From: Marinomonas ostreistagni
Lineage (GTDB): Bacteria; Pseudomonadota; Gammaproteobacteria; Pseudomonadales; Marinomonadaceae
DNA length: 64,000 bases
Assembly: GCF_016888445.1 (NCBI RefSeq)
Contig: NZ_JAFEKF010000001.1
Span: forward strand, 62,001 to 126,000
Direction of reading: 5' to 3'
Below, piece by piece: positions 52,913 to 62,150 of the stretch (position 1 is its first letter; every line of letters begins with the position of its first letter). A program made the position numbers and the translations under genes. The notes below the pieces were generated by a model. The model was not told the DNA's origin. It ran no database searches and saw only the letters and a program-made list of their open reading frames with translations.

Positions 52913-54976
52913 ATGTCCCAGTTTGATGTGCTGTTTCAGCCACTGAATATCAATAAACTAACCATTCGTAACCGTATTGTCAGTACGGCTCACGCAGAGG
53001 TTTACGCAACCGACGGTGGTATGACTACCGATCGCTATGTTAAGTACTACGAAGAGAAAGCGAAAGGCGGTTGTGGTTTGTGTATCTGTGGTGGATCAAG
53101 TGTTGTATCCATCGACAGTCCACAAAGCTGGTGGAGCTCTGTCAATCTTTCGACAGATCGCATCATCCCTCACTTCCAAAATCTTGCTGACGCAGTGCAC
53201 AAGCACGGCGGCAAGATCATGATCCAAATCTCACACATGGGTCGTCGTTCTCGTTGGGACGGTGAAAACTGGCCTAACCTAATGTCGCCATCTGGTATCC
53301 GTGAGCCGGTTCACCGTGCGACATGTAAAACGATTGAAGTAGAAGAAATTTGGCGTGTTATCGGCGACTTCGTGCAAGCAGCTCGTCGTGCCAAAGAAGG
53401 TGGTCTTGACGGTGTGGAACTGTCAGCGGTACACCAGCACATGATCGACCAATTCTGGTCGCCACGTGTAAACAAACGTACTGACGAATGGGGTGGTACT
53501 TTCGAGGGTCGTATGAAGTTCGGTCTAGAAGTAGCGAAAGCCGTTCGTGAAGAAGTAGGTCCAGACTTCGTTGTGGGTATGCGTATCACGGGTGACGAGT
53601 TCCACCCAGACGGTCTAAACCACGACGACATGAAACAAATTGCTAAGTACTACGACGAAACTGGTCTAATCGACTACTTCGGTGTAGTAGGCTCTGGTTG
53701 TGACACGCACAACACACTAGCAAACGTAATTCCAAACATGAGCTACCCACCTGAGCCATTCCTACACTTGGCAGCAGGCATCAAAGAAGTAGTAAGTGTT
53801 CCTGTCATTCACGCTCAGAACATCAAAGATCCTAACCAAGCGAAACGTATCGTTGAAGCGGGTTACGTTGACTTTGTTGGTATGACGCGTGCACACATCG
53901 CTGACCCACACTTGATCGCGAAAATCAAAAACGACCAAGTTGACCAAATTCGTCAGTGTGTTGGTGCTAACTACTGTATCGACCGTCAGTACCAAGGTCT
54001 TGACGTTCTTTGTATCCAAAACGCAGCAACTTCTCGTGAGTACATGGGGCTTCCTCACATCATCGAGAAAACTGAAGGACCTATCCGCAGCGTAGTAGTT
54101 GTTGGTGGTGGCCCTGGTGGTATGGAAGCGGCACGTGTTGCAGCAGAGCGTGGTCACAAAGTAACACTACTTGAGCGTAATGAAGAGCTTGGTGGTCAGA
54201 TCACAATCGCAGCGAAAGCGCCACAGCGTGACCAAATCGCGGGTATCACTCGTTGGTTGGTAATGGAACTTGACCGTCTAGGCGTTGAAGTTCGTACAGG
54301 TGTAACAGCTGATGCACAAATGATCCGTGATCTGAAACCTGATGTGTGTGTTATGGCCACTGGTGGTCGTCCATACATGGATCAAAACCCAGCATGGGGC
54401 GCTGAAGAAGGCCTTGTAGTATCAAGCTGGGATATCCTAAATGGTAAAGTTGAGCCAGGTAAGAACGTTCTTATCTACGATACAATCTGTGAATTCTCTG
54501 GTCTGTCAGCAGCTGACTACCTATCTTCTAAAGGTTCATTGGTTGAGATCGTGACAGATGACATCAAACCAGGTGTTGGTATCGGTGGTACAACATTCCC
54601 GACTTACTACCGTTCTCTATACGAGAAAGAAGTAGTCATGACATCTGACTTCCTACTAGAGAAAGTTTACCGTGAAGGTGACAACCTAGTAGCCGTACTA
54701 GAAAACGAGTACACAGGTCAGCATGAAGAGCGTGTTGTAGACCAAGTAGTCATTGAAAACGGCATTCGTCCAAACGAAGAGCTTTACTACGAACTGAAAG
54801 AAGAGTCTCGTAACAAAGGTCAACTTGATGTTGAAGCAATGTTCGACATCAAACCACAGCCAATTCTTTCTGAAAGTGGCGATGGCATGATCTTGTGGCG
54901 TCTAGGTGACTGTGTATCTCAACGTAATACACACGCTGCGATGTACGATGCTCTACGTCTATGTAAAGACCTATAA
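52913..54976 (+). CDS. dgcA: Dimethylglycine demethylase subunit DgcA
   Basis: A 687-residue flavoprotein that demethylates dimethylglycine to sarcosine. It has an N-terminal FMN TIM-barrel of the Old Yellow Enzyme/trimethylamine dehydrogenase type (~1-340, HQHMIDQFWSPRVNKRTDEWGG) and a C-terminal nucleotide-binding part (VVVVGGGPGGMEAARVAAER, ~395-415). The iron-sulphur segment reads CVGANYC-x11-C: the trimethylamine dehydrogenase pattern C-x2-C-x2-C-x11-C has Ala in place of the second cysteine. It is followed by dgcB and the ETF genes. Very strong codon bias. Confidence 0.94.
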   Translation: MSQFDVLFQPLNINKLTIRNRIVSTAHAEVYATDGGMTTDRYVKYYEEKAKGGCGLCICGGSSVVSIDSPQSWWSSVNLSTDRIIPHFQNLADAVHKHGGKIMIQISHMGRRSRWDGENWPNLMSPSGIREPVHRATCKTIEVEEIWRVIGDFVQAARRAKEGGLDGVELSAVHQHMIDQFWSPRVNKRTDEWGGTFEGRMKFGLEVAKAVREEVGPDFVVGMRITGDEFHPDGLNHDDMKQIAKYYDETGLIDYFGVVGSGCDTHNTLANVIPNMSYPPEPFLHLAAGIKEVVSVPVIHAQNIKDPNQAKRIVEAGYVDFVGMTRAHIADPHLIAKIKNDQVDQIRQCVGANYCIDRQYQGLDVLCIQNAATSREYMGLPHIIEKTEGPIRSVVVVGGGPGGMEAARVAAERGHKVTLLERNEELGGQITIAAKAPQRDQIAGITRWLVMELDRLGVEVRTGVTADAQMIRDLKPDVCVMATGGRPYMDQNPAWGAEEGLVVSSWDILNGKVEPGKNVLIYDTICEFSGLSAADYLSSKGSLVEIVTDDIKPGVGIGGTTFPTYYRSLYEKEVVMTSDFLLEKVYREGDNLVAVLENEYTGQHEERVVDQVVIENGIRPNEELYYELKEESRNKGQLDVEAMFDIKPQPILSESGDGMILWRLGDCVSQRNTHAAMYDALRLCKDL

Positions 54977-55064
54977 TCGTTTAGCCATTCAAAACTAAAC
55001 CAACAAACCGAACCCAAGAGGCGGCAATGCGGCCGCCTCTTTAATGCTATATGAGGGTTGAAAG

Positions 55065-56978
55065 ATGGTTATCGACTGGTTACCTTCTGTTCTTATTGTT
55101 GTCTTGCTTGCACTGGGTGTGATTGGTGCGCTGCGCCGTGTCAGCCTATGGCGTGCGGGTCAACCTGAAAAAGTCAATTTGATCGCTGGCTTGCTAGCGA
55201 TGCCTGGCCGTTACCTTAAAGATTTGCACCATGTGGTAGAACGCGACAAATACATGTCACGTACACACGTTGCGACGGGTGGCGGTTTTGTTTTATCTAT
55301 GGTGCTGGTACTGGTTGTACACGTATTCGATGTCAATGAGCAGATCGTTGCTTGGGCATTGTTGGGTGCGCTACTAATCATGCTGACCGGTGCATTCTTC
55401 GTCTTCAAGCGTCGTCTAAACCCACCTGCGCGCCTTTCTAAAGGCCCATGGATGCGTTTACCTAAGACGCTGATGATTTACGCACTTACGTTCATCGTAC
55501 TAACGCTTCCAGCTGCAGGTATCCTGCCTGAGGGTGCTGGTGGTGTCGTATTGACCGCGGTATTGAGTGTGGGTGTGGTGATCGGCCTTGGCGAACTATT
55601 GTTCGGCATGGGGTGGGGCGGCCCAATGAAGCACGCGTTCGCGGGTGCTTTGCACTTAGCATTCCACCGTCGCCCTGAGCGTTTTGGTGGCGGTCGCTCA
55701 ACGGGTCTTAAGCCTGTAAACCTTGAGGGTGATGTTCTTGGTGTTGCTAAACCAAGTGACTTCAAATGGAATCAGCTGTTGGGTTTTGATGCCTGTGTAC
55801 AGTGTGGTAAGTGTCAGGCGATGTGTCCTGCGTTTGCTGCTGGCCAGCCGCTAAACCCGAAAAAACTTATCCAAGATATGGTGGTAGGTCTTGCTGGCGG
55901 TACTGATGCCAATTACGCGGGTAGTCCTTACCCAGGTAAGGAAGTAGGTAACGCTAAAGGTGGTCCAGATGAGATCATCACAGCAGGTCTTGTGAGCCAA
56001 GAAACACTTTGGTCTTGTACGACTTGTCGTGCTTGTGTGGAAGAGTGTCCAATGATGATCGAGCACGTTGATGCGATCGTGGACATGCGTCGTTTCCTAA
56101 CCATGGAAAAAGGCGAAACACCAAACAAAGGTTCTGAGGTTCTAGAAAACATCATTGCGACAGATAACCCAAATGGTTACGCGCCAAGTAGCCGTACTAA
56201 CTGGGCAGCTGACCAAAATCTAGCCGTAATGAAAGAGAAGCAAGAAGCAGACGTATTGTTCTGGGTATCTGATGGTGCCTTTGATATGCGTAGCCAACGT
56301 ATCTTGCGTGCGTTCGTAAAACTGATGAAGCATGCCAACGTTGATGTGGCGATTCTAGGTGATGAAGAGCGTGACAGTGGTGACGTTGCACGTCGTCTAG
56401 GTGACGATGCGACCTTCCAGAGCTTAGCTAAACGCAACTTGGCCACACTTGGTCAATACAAGTTCAAGAAGATTGTTACGACCGATCCACACGCTTATCA
56501 CTGTCTACGTAATGAATACGGCGATTTTGATACAGACGGTGCATTGGCGGGTGTTGAAGTATTGCACCATACTACGTTCTTAAACCAGTTGGTTCAGTCT
56601 GGTGCCTTGAAGCTTGATGCATTCAAAGGTGGCAAAGTGACTTACCATGATCCATGTTACTTGGGTCGTTACAATGGTGAGTACGAAGCACCACGTGAGT
56701 TGTTGCGCTCGTTAGGCATCGAAGTGGCTGAAATGGAGCGTTCTGGTTTCCGTTCACGTTGTTGTGGCGGTGGCGGTGGTGCCCCGATCACGGATATTCC
56801 AGGTGAACGTCGTATCGCTGATATGCGTATGGAAGATGCTTCTGAAACCGGTGCTGAATTAGTCGCAGTAGGTTGTCAGCAATGTACAGCCATGCTTGAA
56901 GGTGTAGTTGAGCCTCGACCAGAGGTGAAAGACATCTCCGAGATCCTAGTTGATCAATTAGTCGAGGAGGTTCACTAA
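55065..56978 (+). CDS. dgcB: Dimethylglycine demethylase subunit DgcB
   Basis: A 637-residue membrane-anchored iron-sulphur protein, the electron-transfer partner of DgcA. It has N-terminal helices (~5-25, ~65-110, ~130-180), two ferredoxin-type [4Fe-4S] motifs (CVQCGKCQAMCP and CTTCRACVEECP) and a C-terminal CCG domain (DPCYLGR, SRCCGGGGG, GCQQC). It resembles heterodisulfide-reductase/GlpC-type subunits, and would pass electrons from the demethylase to the quinone pool or ETF. Its stop overlaps the etfA start by one base. Confidence 0.93.
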   Translation: MVIDWLPSVLIVVLLALGVIGALRRVSLWRAGQPEKVNLIAGLLAMPGRYLKDLHHVVERDKYMSRTHVATGGGFVLSMVLVLVVHVFDVNEQIVAWALLGALLIMLTGAFFVFKRRLNPPARLSKGPWMRLPKTLMIYALTFIVLTLPAAGILPEGAGGVVLTAVLSVGVVIGLGELLFGMGWGGPMKHAFAGALHLAFHRRPERFGGGRSTGLKPVNLEGDVLGVAKPSDFKWNQLLGFDACVQCGKCQAMCPAFAAGQPLNPKKLIQDMVVGLAGGTDANYAGSPYPGKEVGNAKGGPDEIITAGLVSQETLWSCTTCRACVEECPMMIEHVDAIVDMRRFLTMEKGETPNKGSEVLENIIATDNPNGYAPSSRTNWAADQNLAVMKEKQEADVLFWVSDGAFDMRSQRILRAFVKLMKHANVDVAILGDEERDSGDVARRLGDDATFQSLAKRNLATLGQYKFKKIVTTDPHAYHCLRNEYGDFDTDGALAGVEVLHHTTFLNQLVQSGALKLDAFKGGKVTYHDPCYLGRYNGEYEAPRELLRSLGIEVAEMERSGFRSRCCGGGGGAPITDIPGERRIADMRMEDASETGAELVAVGCQQCTAMLEGVVEPRPEVKDISEILVDQLVEEVH

Positions 56979-58237
56979 TGAGTGACATCATTCGTCGTGA
57001 CCCGCGTGCAGAATGGATTATGCGTAACCGTCTGCACCCACTACATGATCAATATGTAAGCCAAGAAGAGGGCGGCGAAGTTCGCGGTCCATCTGGTTTG
57101 ATCCGTAAATTCCCACACAAAGTTGGTTTTATCGGACCAAACGGCATCAAGCGTATTGACCGTCTTAAAGGTAACTCTTCTGCTCCTCAGGGCCGCCGTT
57201 CATCGGCTGCCCAAGAGGTTCAGTTACCGCTACATACTGTTGCGAACCCTGATTACTACATCATGGTTGCGGCAGATATGGTCGGTGGCCGTCTAACGAG
57301 CCACGATAAAGATATTTTGGGTCTAGCTCATAAACTTATTGCTGAAGAAGGCGGTAACGGCGCGGTCGTTGCGGTGTGCTTTGGCGAAGTCAAAGAAGAG
57401 CACTTTGATACTGCTGGCGCTGACCGCGTCTTGCACATTGAAGGTGAAGAGTTTGAAGGTTATGCACCTGAAGCTCGTATGCAAGCGCTGGCTCAGGTAG
57501 AAAGCCAATACACAGTTAAGCATTGGTTGTTCCCTGACAGTATCCATGGCGGTTGTGATTTGGCTTCGCGCCTAGCAGCACGTCTAGGTGAACGTCCGGC
57601 GACTCAAGCTTGGCAAGTTAACGCTGAGCAAGCGGTTAGCCGTGGTGCCTCTGCAAGCCTAGATATCACCCGTAAGACACCGAAGATTCTAATGTTGTTA
57701 GAAGAGTGTGCGGATGCGATTGACGAAACTCGTCATGAAGCGACACCTCTGACTCTAGAGACCTTCTCTGTCGCTGCGCCAACCATTACTGATCAAGGTC
57801 TAATGGATGTGGATCCAAATGCTATCCCATTGGGTGAAGCAGAGTTTATTTTGTCTGCCGGTAACGGTATCCATAACTGGGATCAATTCCACGAAGCAGC
57901 CAAAGTGTTGGGTGCAACGGAAGGTGCCAGCCGTGTGGCGGTCGATGATGGCTTCATGCCACGTTTCCGTCAGGTGGGTGCAACCGGTACTTGGGTTACC
58001 GCTCGCGTTTACGTAGCAGTCGGTATCTCTGGTGCGATCCAGCACATGCAAGGTATTGGTCAAGTTGACAAAGTTGTCGCGATCAACACCGATGCGGGTT
58101 GTGACATGGTGAAACGCGCTGCGCTAAGCGTTATCGGTGACAGTGAGGAAATCCTTGCCGAACTGATGAAGCTAGTAGCTGAGCACAAGCAAACCAGTCT
58201 AAGTGATCAAGCGGAGGAGAATAGCAATGCCGCATAA
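56978..58237 (+). CDS. etfA: Electron transfer flavoprotein, alpha subunit (cluster-specific)
   Basis: A 419-residue ETF alpha-type subunit. A ~90-residue N-terminal extension (MSDIIRRDPRAEWIMRNRLHPL) is shared with the homologue in the pseudomonad dgc cluster. The C-terminal FAD domain is recognisable (AVGISGAIQHMQGIGQVDKVVAINTD). It should take electrons from demethylase flavin and hand them on to the respiratory chain. It overlaps dgcB by one base and etfB by 11 bases, so all three are translated together. Confidence 0.92.
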   Translation: MSDIIRRDPRAEWIMRNRLHPLHDQYVSQEEGGEVRGPSGLIRKFPHKVGFIGPNGIKRIDRLKGNSSAPQGRRSSAAQEVQLPLHTVANPDYYIMVAADMVGGRLTSHDKDILGLAHKLIAEEGGNGAVVAVCFGEVKEEHFDTAGADRVLHIEGEEFEGYAPEARMQALAQVESQYTVKHWLFPDSIHGGCDLASRLAARLGERPATQAWQVNAEQAVSRGASASLDITRKTPKILMLLEECADAIDETRHEATPLTLETFSVAAPTITDQGLMDVDPNAIPLGEAEFILSAGNGIHNWDQFHEAAKVLGATEGASRVAVDDGFMPRFRQVGATGTWVTARVYVAVGISGAIQHMQGIGQVDKVVAINTDAGCDMVKRAALSVIGDSEEILAELMKLVAEHKQTSLSDQAEENSNAA

Positions 58238-58997
58238 GGTTGTTTCATTAATCTCTGTTGGTCGCCACCCTCAATCAGGTCGCTCACGTCGCGCCGAGCA
58301 AGACAGCCGTGCTGTCGAGCTAGGTCTTAAACTAGCGGGCACGGATCTTGACGTGGTCCATGCTGGTAACACTGAAGAACCAACCTTGCGTCAATACGCA
58401 GGTATGGGTTTGCCAAGTGTGACTGTACTTGAGCAAGACGAAAAAGCGGACGCTGTTGAGTCGTTGCAGTCTTACTTGCAGTCTGAAAAAGTAGATATCG
58501 TTTTGACGGGTGTACGCGCTGAAAGCGGCGAGTCTTCAGGCATGACACCATATTTGCTAGCAGAAAGTTTAGGTTGGCCAATGGTGTCGCGCGTTGCGGA
58601 TATCGTTGAAGTAAAAGATGGTGAAGCGCAGGTTTTACTTGCTCTTCCTCGTGGTCAGCGTCGCCAAGTAACCGTTAAACTACCTTTCATTGCATCGATC
58701 GATAATGCAGCACAAGCCGCTCGTCAAAGTGCGTTTGGTCCTGGTCTGCGTGCTAAGATGGAAGCGCAACAAGGTTCAGAAAGTGTTGATGAGATCCGTC
58801 TTAATTGGGAAGAAGTGCCTGCAAAAGCACGCCCTAAACGCTTGAAGGTTGTTAAAGCTAAAACCGCTGCAGACCGTTTCAAGGCGGCAACTGCGAAACC
58901 GCAAGGTGGATCTGGTAAGGTAATGAAAAACGAAAGTGTCGAAGAAAAAGCGAAAGCAATTTTCGACTTGTTAGTGGAAGAGAAAGTTATCCGCTAA
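58227..58997 (+). CDS. etfB: Electron transfer flavoprotein, beta subunit (cluster-specific)
   Basis: A 256-residue ETF beta-type subunit, partner of the preceding gene. MPHKVVSLISVGRHPQSGRS starts at 58227, with GGAGGAGA ~7 bases upstream; starting further up at 58203 would run deeper into etfA. The AMP/adenine-binding strand set (VDIVLTGVRAESGESSGMTPYLLAESLGW) is typical. A terminator follows, ending the dipeptidase-DUF5943-dgcAB-etfAB unit. Confidence 0.92.
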   Translation: MPHKVVSLISVGRHPQSGRSRRAEQDSRAVELGLKLAGTDLDVVHAGNTEEPTLRQYAGMGLPSVTVLEQDEKADAVESLQSYLQSEKVDIVLTGVRAESGESSGMTPYLLAESLGWPMVSRVADIVEVKDGEAQVLLALPRGQRRQVTVKLPFIASIDNAAQAARQSAFGPGLRAKMEAQQGSESVDEIRLNWEEVPAKARPKRLKVVKAKTAADRFKAATAKPQGGSGKVMKNESVEEKAKAIFDLLVEEKVIR

Positions 58998-59020
58998 TTT
59001 GTGACATAGTCGGTTTTTTT

Positions 59021-59056
59021 AAAGGGCCTTAGTGTTAAGCTAAGGCCCTTTATTCG
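59021..59056 (+). terminator. Intrinsic terminator after etfB
   Basis: AAAGGGCCTTAG / CTAAGGCCCTTT stem with a 7-base loop followed by a T-rich tract. Confidence 0.88.
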
Positions 59057-59111
59057 TTTTGTGTTCTCTGTTTTACTATTGCCTTCAGAAAGGTGATCGA
59101 GGTCTCAAGTT

Positions 59112-59348
59112 ATGATGATTGTAGAGCTAATCGACGAAGTAGATTTCAAAGATAAGCTATTGGGTATTGGCGCACCGATCGAGCCAAACGATACCCTTGA
59201 GGAAGTGACTACTAAAGTGGATGCTTGGTTGGTGCAAAGCCCTGAGCAACTGGCAGCGGTGAAAGAAGCGTGCACCGAATTAGAAGCCTCGGGCGCGACG
59301 ATTTTGCCAGAAGTATTGGATGTTATTCAGGCGCTTCAGGCGCGCTAG
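59112..59348 (+). CDS. Small acidic protein between etfB and BCCT transporter
   Basis: A 78-residue protein I do not recognise. It is acidic and mostly helical, with no signal peptide or membrane helix (MMIVELIDEVDFKDKLLG start; ATILPEVLDVIQALQAR end). GAGG lies ~9 bases before the ATG pair. It comes after the etfB terminator and before a weaker one, so it may be its own unit. Its codon use is like its neighbours'. No function is claimed. Confidence 0.6.
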   Translation: MMIVELIDEVDFKDKLLGIGAPIEPNDTLEEVTTKVDAWLVQSPEQLAAVKEACTELEASGATILPEVLDVIQALQAR

Positions 59349-59383
59349 CTATATTTTTCCAGTATCTTTTTCTTATATCAGTA

Positions 59384-59420
59384 AAAAGCATGTCTTCAAT
59401 GTGAGGATATGCTTTTATTT
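59384..59420 (+). terminator. Probable terminator after small acidic protein
   Basis: An AAAAGCAT / ATGCTTTT stem with a long imperfect loop, followed by ATTTTAT. Confidence 0.55.
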
Positions 59421-59809
59421 TATAGGTTCATTGTTTAACCTATTGTTTTAGTTATATATTTTTTATTTTCTTGCCATATTTAGCCGTGCCCAACGATTGT
59501 GCTTCGTGCTTCATTACGTTGCACTGGAAGGAATATCTTCACAGCTGTCAATTATTTGCTTATGCTTAAATTTAATATTTGTCGTAATTGGTTGATATGA
59601 GTTGCTTATCTGTCGTTATTGGATAGCAAATGCGCAAATACTCGTCGTACTATCTTTTTGGGGTGTAAATAAATACACTCTTAATTGAAAGCTAAGCTTT
59701 TTAATTAACACGAAGTCGCTAATATCAAAAATAATGGACTGTTCACCTAGATCAGCAATTGGTGTTTCTAGGTGAGCGGTTGATGACTTAAACTAGGTGG
59801 AGTATCACA
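59421..59809 (+). promoter_or_regulatory. Promoter region of BCCT transporter with palindromes
   Basis: A very AT-rich non-coding stretch. Two symmetrical elements stand out: GTGTA-N6-TACAC (59663-59678) and TTAATT-g-AAAGCT-a-AGCTTT-tt-AATTAA (59681-59708), about 100-147 bp before the start codon. They are candidate operators or osmotic-regulator sites; no named motif is recognised. Nothing coding is seen. Confidence 0.45.
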
Positions 59810-61399
59810 ATGGATCCAAAAACTAAAAAGCGCCCTAAGTCGACGGATTATACGTCTGACTATAAGGCGGGACAGGATAACGTCCAAATACTAGGGATGG
59901 ATGTTCACAACCCTGTTTTTACAACAAGTGCTGTCTTGGTTATCGCGTTCATCGCGCTAGCTTTGATTTTCCCTGCGCAATCTAACGAAGCTCTTCTTGG
60001 AGCTCGTGGCTGGGCAATTTCAAACTTCGACTGGTTATTTATGATCGGTGGTAACGTGTTTGTATTGTTCTGTTTGGCGTTGATCTTCTTGCCAGTCGGT
60101 CGCGTACGTTTGGGTGGTGATGATGCACGACCAGAATTTACAACCATGTCTTGGTTCTCAATGCTGTTCGCAGCAGGTATGGGTATCGGTCTGATGTTCT
60201 GGAGTGTAGCGGAGCCTGCGGCTTACTACACAGACTGGTGGGGTACGCCACTAGGTGTTGAACCTAATACACCTGAAGCAGCTAAAGCGGCGATGGGTGC
60301 TACTATGTTCCACTGGGGTCTTCACCCTTGGGCGATCTACGGTGTCGTTGCACTAGCACTTGCATTCTTCTCTTTCAACAAAGGCCTGCCTTTAACGATC
60401 CGTTCGGCTTTCTACCCACTACTGGGTGAGCGCTGCTGGGGTCCTATCGGTCATGTGATCGATATCATTGCGGCAATGGCTACCATCTTCGGTCTAGCGA
60501 CTTCTCTAGGTTTGGGCGCGTCACAAGCGGGTGGCGGTCTTGAGTTCCTATTTGGTATTGAAAACAACATCTCGACTCAAATCGGTATTATCTTTGTAGT
60601 GACAGCGATTGCTGTTATCTCTGTGGTACGTGGTCTTGATGGCGGTGTGAAACTGTTGAGTAACATCAACATGATCATCGCTGCGGTATTGATGCTGTTC
60701 GTTATCCTATTCGGTTCTATCTCTGGTTTCTTTGGTCACCTATTCAACACGACTGTTGCCTACGCTGAATACGTGATTCCTCTAAGTAACTGGATTGGTC
60801 GTGACGATACTAAATTCTACGAAGGCTGGACTGTATTCTACTGGGCTTGGTGGATCAGCTGGTCACCATTCGTAGGTATGTTCATCGCGCGTGTATCAAA
60901 AGGTCGTACGGTTCGTGAATTCATGATCGCAGTCCTATTGGTACCAACCATTGTTTCTATCTTCTGGATGTCAGCTTTCGGTGGTCAAGGTCTTGATCAA
61001 ATTCAAGCGGGTATCGGTGAGTTGGGTGCAAATGGTCTAACAGATGTAACATCTGCGATGTTCCAAATGCTAAATGAATTGCCAATGGTTGAAATCACTG
61101 CATTCATTGCAATCATCCTAGTATTGGTATTCTTCATTACCTCTTCTGACTCTGGTTCATTGGTAATCGACTCAATCACTGCTGGTGGTAAAGTTGAAAC
61201 GCCAGTGCCACAGCGTATCTTCTGGGCTACTATGGAAGGTTTCATCGCTGCGGTGCTATTGTTTGGCGGCGGTTCTGAGGCGCTGACAGCACTTCAGGCA
61301 GGTGCTGTAACAACAGGTCTACCGTTCGTTGTTATCTTGCTACTGATGTGTGTAAGTATCTACAAAGGTCTACGTACTGAAGTACCTTCTAAGCGCTAA
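59810..61399 (+). CDS. BCCT-family betaine/choline-type transporter
   Basis: A 529-residue transporter of the BCCT family (PF02028), which moves quaternary ammonium compounds such as glycine betaine, choline, carnitine or related osmolytes. The Na+-linked GMGIG motif lies at 123-127, and the tryptophan-rich substrate region (WTVFYWAWWISWSPFVGMFIARVSKG) is clear; about 12 helices are predicted. It is close to the dimethylglycine demethylase cluster, so betaine or dimethylglycine is the likeliest substrate. AGGTGGAG precedes the ATG. Strong codon bias. Only short termini, so osmotic sensing by a long tail (as in BetP) is unlikely. Confidence 0.93.
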   Translation: MDPKTKKRPKSTDYTSDYKAGQDNVQILGMDVHNPVFTTSAVLVIAFIALALIFPAQSNEALLGARGWAISNFDWLFMIGGNVFVLFCLALIFLPVGRVRLGGDDARPEFTTMSWFSMLFAAGMGIGLMFWSVAEPAAYYTDWWGTPLGVEPNTPEAAKAAMGATMFHWGLHPWAIYGVVALALAFFSFNKGLPLTIRSAFYPLLGERCWGPIGHVIDIIAAMATIFGLATSLGLGASQAGGGLEFLFGIENNISTQIGIIFVVTAIAVISVVRGLDGGVKLLSNINMIIAAVLMLFVILFGSISGFFGHLFNTTVAYAEYVIPLSNWIGRDDTKFYEGWTVFYWAWWISWSPFVGMFIARVSKGRTVREFMIAVLLVPTIVSIFWMSAFGGQGLDQIQAGIGELGANGLTDVTSAMFQMLNELPMVEITAFIAIILVLVFFITSSDSGSLVIDSITAGGKVETPVPQRIFWATMEGFIAAVLLFGGGSEALTALQAGAVTTGLPFVVILLLMCVSIYKGLRTEVPSKR

Positions 61400-61416
61400 T
61401 ATATTTAAGCTCTGAC

Positions 61417-61451
61417 AAAAAGCCGCGCTAGCTCTCTAGCGCGGCTTTTTT
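61417..61451 (+). terminator. Intrinsic terminator after BCCT gene
   Basis: AAAAGCCGCGCTAG / CTAGCGCGGCTTTT stem with a 4-base loop and T run. Confidence 0.93.
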
Positions 61452-61605
61452 GTGTTTTTTATCTTTTATGTCAATTGCTTGGTATGTTGTTATGGTGTTA
61501 ACTGTACATGTCTATATAATATGACGTGCACTTTCAGTGCTCTCTATGGAGAAGACTGGATGCTATGTAATCAATAATAGTTAAATGGAATTCGAGGAAT
61601 TACCT

Positions 61606-62085
61606 ATGAAAAAAGTACTTTTGTCAGTTGTATTAGCTTCTGCTTCATTCTCATCTTTTGCTGCATACGGCCCAGCAGGTTGTGGTCTAGGTACAGAAGT
61701 TGTATTCCAGAATGCAGATGAGTGGCATGAGCATGTGTTGGCGGCAACAACTAACGGTACTTCTGGTAACCAAACGTTTGGTATGACGTCTGGTACACTA
61801 GGTTGTGACGTGCCTGATGCGCCTCTAGCGGGTGGTGTGGCATTGTTCATCAATGATAACCTTGAGCCTCTAGCAGTAGATTCTGCCAAAGGTGAAGGCG
61901 AAACATTGAATGCCCTAGCAGATCTTATCGGTGTTGAGTCACAAGACAAAGCTGTGTTCCAACGAGAAATGCAAGCTAACTTCGATGTGATCTTCGCGTC
62001 TTCTCAAGTGACTTCTCAAACAGCTTACGAAGACATCGTAGGTGTTATGGCTAAGTCTCCAGAGCTATCTAAGTACCTAGGTTAA
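61606..62085 (+). CDS. DUF3015 family exported protein
   Basis: A 159-residue protein matching DUF3015 (PF11220): signal peptide MKKVLLSVVLASASFSSFA, then GPAGCGLG near the start and TTNGTSGNQTFGMTSGTLGC, the family hallmark. Three cysteines in the mature part could form a disulfide. The ATG at 61606 has GAGG 8 bases upstream; the ORF start at 61585 lies upstream of it. A TATAAT at 61515-61520 may be its -10. It is followed closely by a DUF4105 gene, an arrangement that suggests the two act together in the envelope. Confidence 0.85.
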   Translation: MKKVLLSVVLASASFSSFAAYGPAGCGLGTEVVFQNADEWHEHVLAATTNGTSGNQTFGMTSGTLGCDVPDAPLAGGVALFINDNLEPLAVDSAKGEGETLNALADLIGVESQDKAVFQREMQANFDVIFASSQVTSQTAYEDIVGVMAKSPELSKYLG

Positions 62086-62108
62086 TCCGTGCTTGCACGT
62101 TGACCGAT

Positions 62109-62134
62109 AAAGAGCGGACTTGTCCGCTCTTTTT
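62109..62134 (+). terminator. Hairpin with T run between DUF3015 and DUF4105 genes
   Basis: AAAGAGCGGA / TCCGCTCTTT stem with a 4-base loop and five T. It could attenuate read-through into the next gene, which starts 17 bases later. Confidence 0.82.
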
Positions 62135-62150
62135 GTTTAAACGGATTTAT

